From: Tachypleus tridentatus
Taxonomy: Eukaryota; Arthropoda; Merostomata; Xiphosura; Limulidae
Length of the DNA stretch: 64,000 bases
NCBI RefSeq assembly: GCF_004210375.1
Contig: NW_027467782.1
Coordinates: 37,871,771-37,935,770 of the forward strand
Direction: 5' to 3'
Position 1 is the first letter of the stretch. Each line of letters starts with the position of its first letter. The position numbers were made by a program, and so were the translations under genes. The notes under the pieces were generated by a model. The model saw only the letters and a program-made list of their open reading frames with translations. It was not told where the DNA came from and searched no databases. Shown here in pieces: positions 63,697 to 64,000 of this stretch.

Positions 63697-64000
63697 CTAA
63701 AATAAATGAGAAAATTAGTTTTAGATATAAAAGTTCTCTTTATGTATTTAATGAATTTTGAGCAGTTGTAAAGTTCTAGATTTTTTGTTTTATGAAAAAA
63801 AGTGTCCAGGTTTTAAACATGAAAACTCAAATATATACTACCAAAAATTAAGCACATAAGTGTCATACAGTGACACTGGTAAAACTTCTTACGTTTGTTT
63901 AAAATAAACCTGTCCAACAACAGTAATTAAATGAAATTTCTGATGATATAAAGATAGGGATGTTGCAGCTACAGTTTACATTTTAAAACTCGATACACTT
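63697..64000. other. ATR intron upstream of W1
   Basis: AT-rich intron to the right edge, including the polypyrimidine tract of the W1 acceptor. No further exon is visible in these 300 bp. Confidence 0.6.

Overview
The window is eukaryotic nuclear DNA: AT-rich, with short exons, very long introns and many transposable elements. The best organism guess is a horseshoe crab (Xiphosura). Three tRNA-derived SINE families here have consensus sequences I recognise from Limulus/Tachypleus-type genomes, and the only host gene is an animal ATR. This placement is inference; no mitochondrial or rRNA sequence is present to confirm it.

The host gene is ATR, the PI3K-like checkpoint kinase that responds to replication stress, on the minus strand. 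It runs from about 63.7 kb (5') to 6.3 kb (3'). Seventeen exons (W1 to W17, about 2.16 kb of coding sequence over 57.4 kb) cover the end of the HEAT-repeat solenoid and most of the FAT domain. The start of the gene lies right of the window, and the kinase and FATC domains lie left of it. Splice sites are canonical and exon phases agree across every adjacent pair I could join. However, W13 carries a 1-nt insertion and an in-frame TGA, W16 carries a 1-nt frameshift, and about 170 residues between W1 and W2 and about 35 residues between W7 and W8 were not found. This may be a decaying duplicate (horseshoe crabs have undergone whole-genome duplications) or a low-accuracy assembly.

Layout, left to right: 0-5 kb holds a decayed coding relic and a SINE cluster. 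5-19 kb holds W17 to W14, a pair of 0.45-kb inverted repeats and an unclassified repeat. About 20-25.5 kb is a minus-strand Jockey/I-type LINE next to a 61-bp minisatellite (25.6-26.6 kb). 27.6-32.2 kb is a decayed LTR retrotransposon whose integrase precedes its reverse transcriptase. 33-34.2 kb is a dead DD34D mariner. 34.9-50.6 kb holds W11 to W3, with tandem repeats close to several exons. 51-55 kb is unclassified repeat. 55.4 kb and 56.6 kb hold two hairpin-type MITEs. 57.5-62.8 kb is a second Jockey/I-type copy interrupted by a different, plus-strand LINE, flanked by an exact 11-bp target-site duplication. W1 lies at the right edge.

No prokaryotic genes, CRISPR arrays, operons, intact tRNA or rRNA genes were seen. 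Most long open frames in the window are chance frames or transposon fragments. The most interesting result is the lesion-bearing ATR copy, followed by the nested LINE, the integrase-before-RT element and the inverted-repeat pair.
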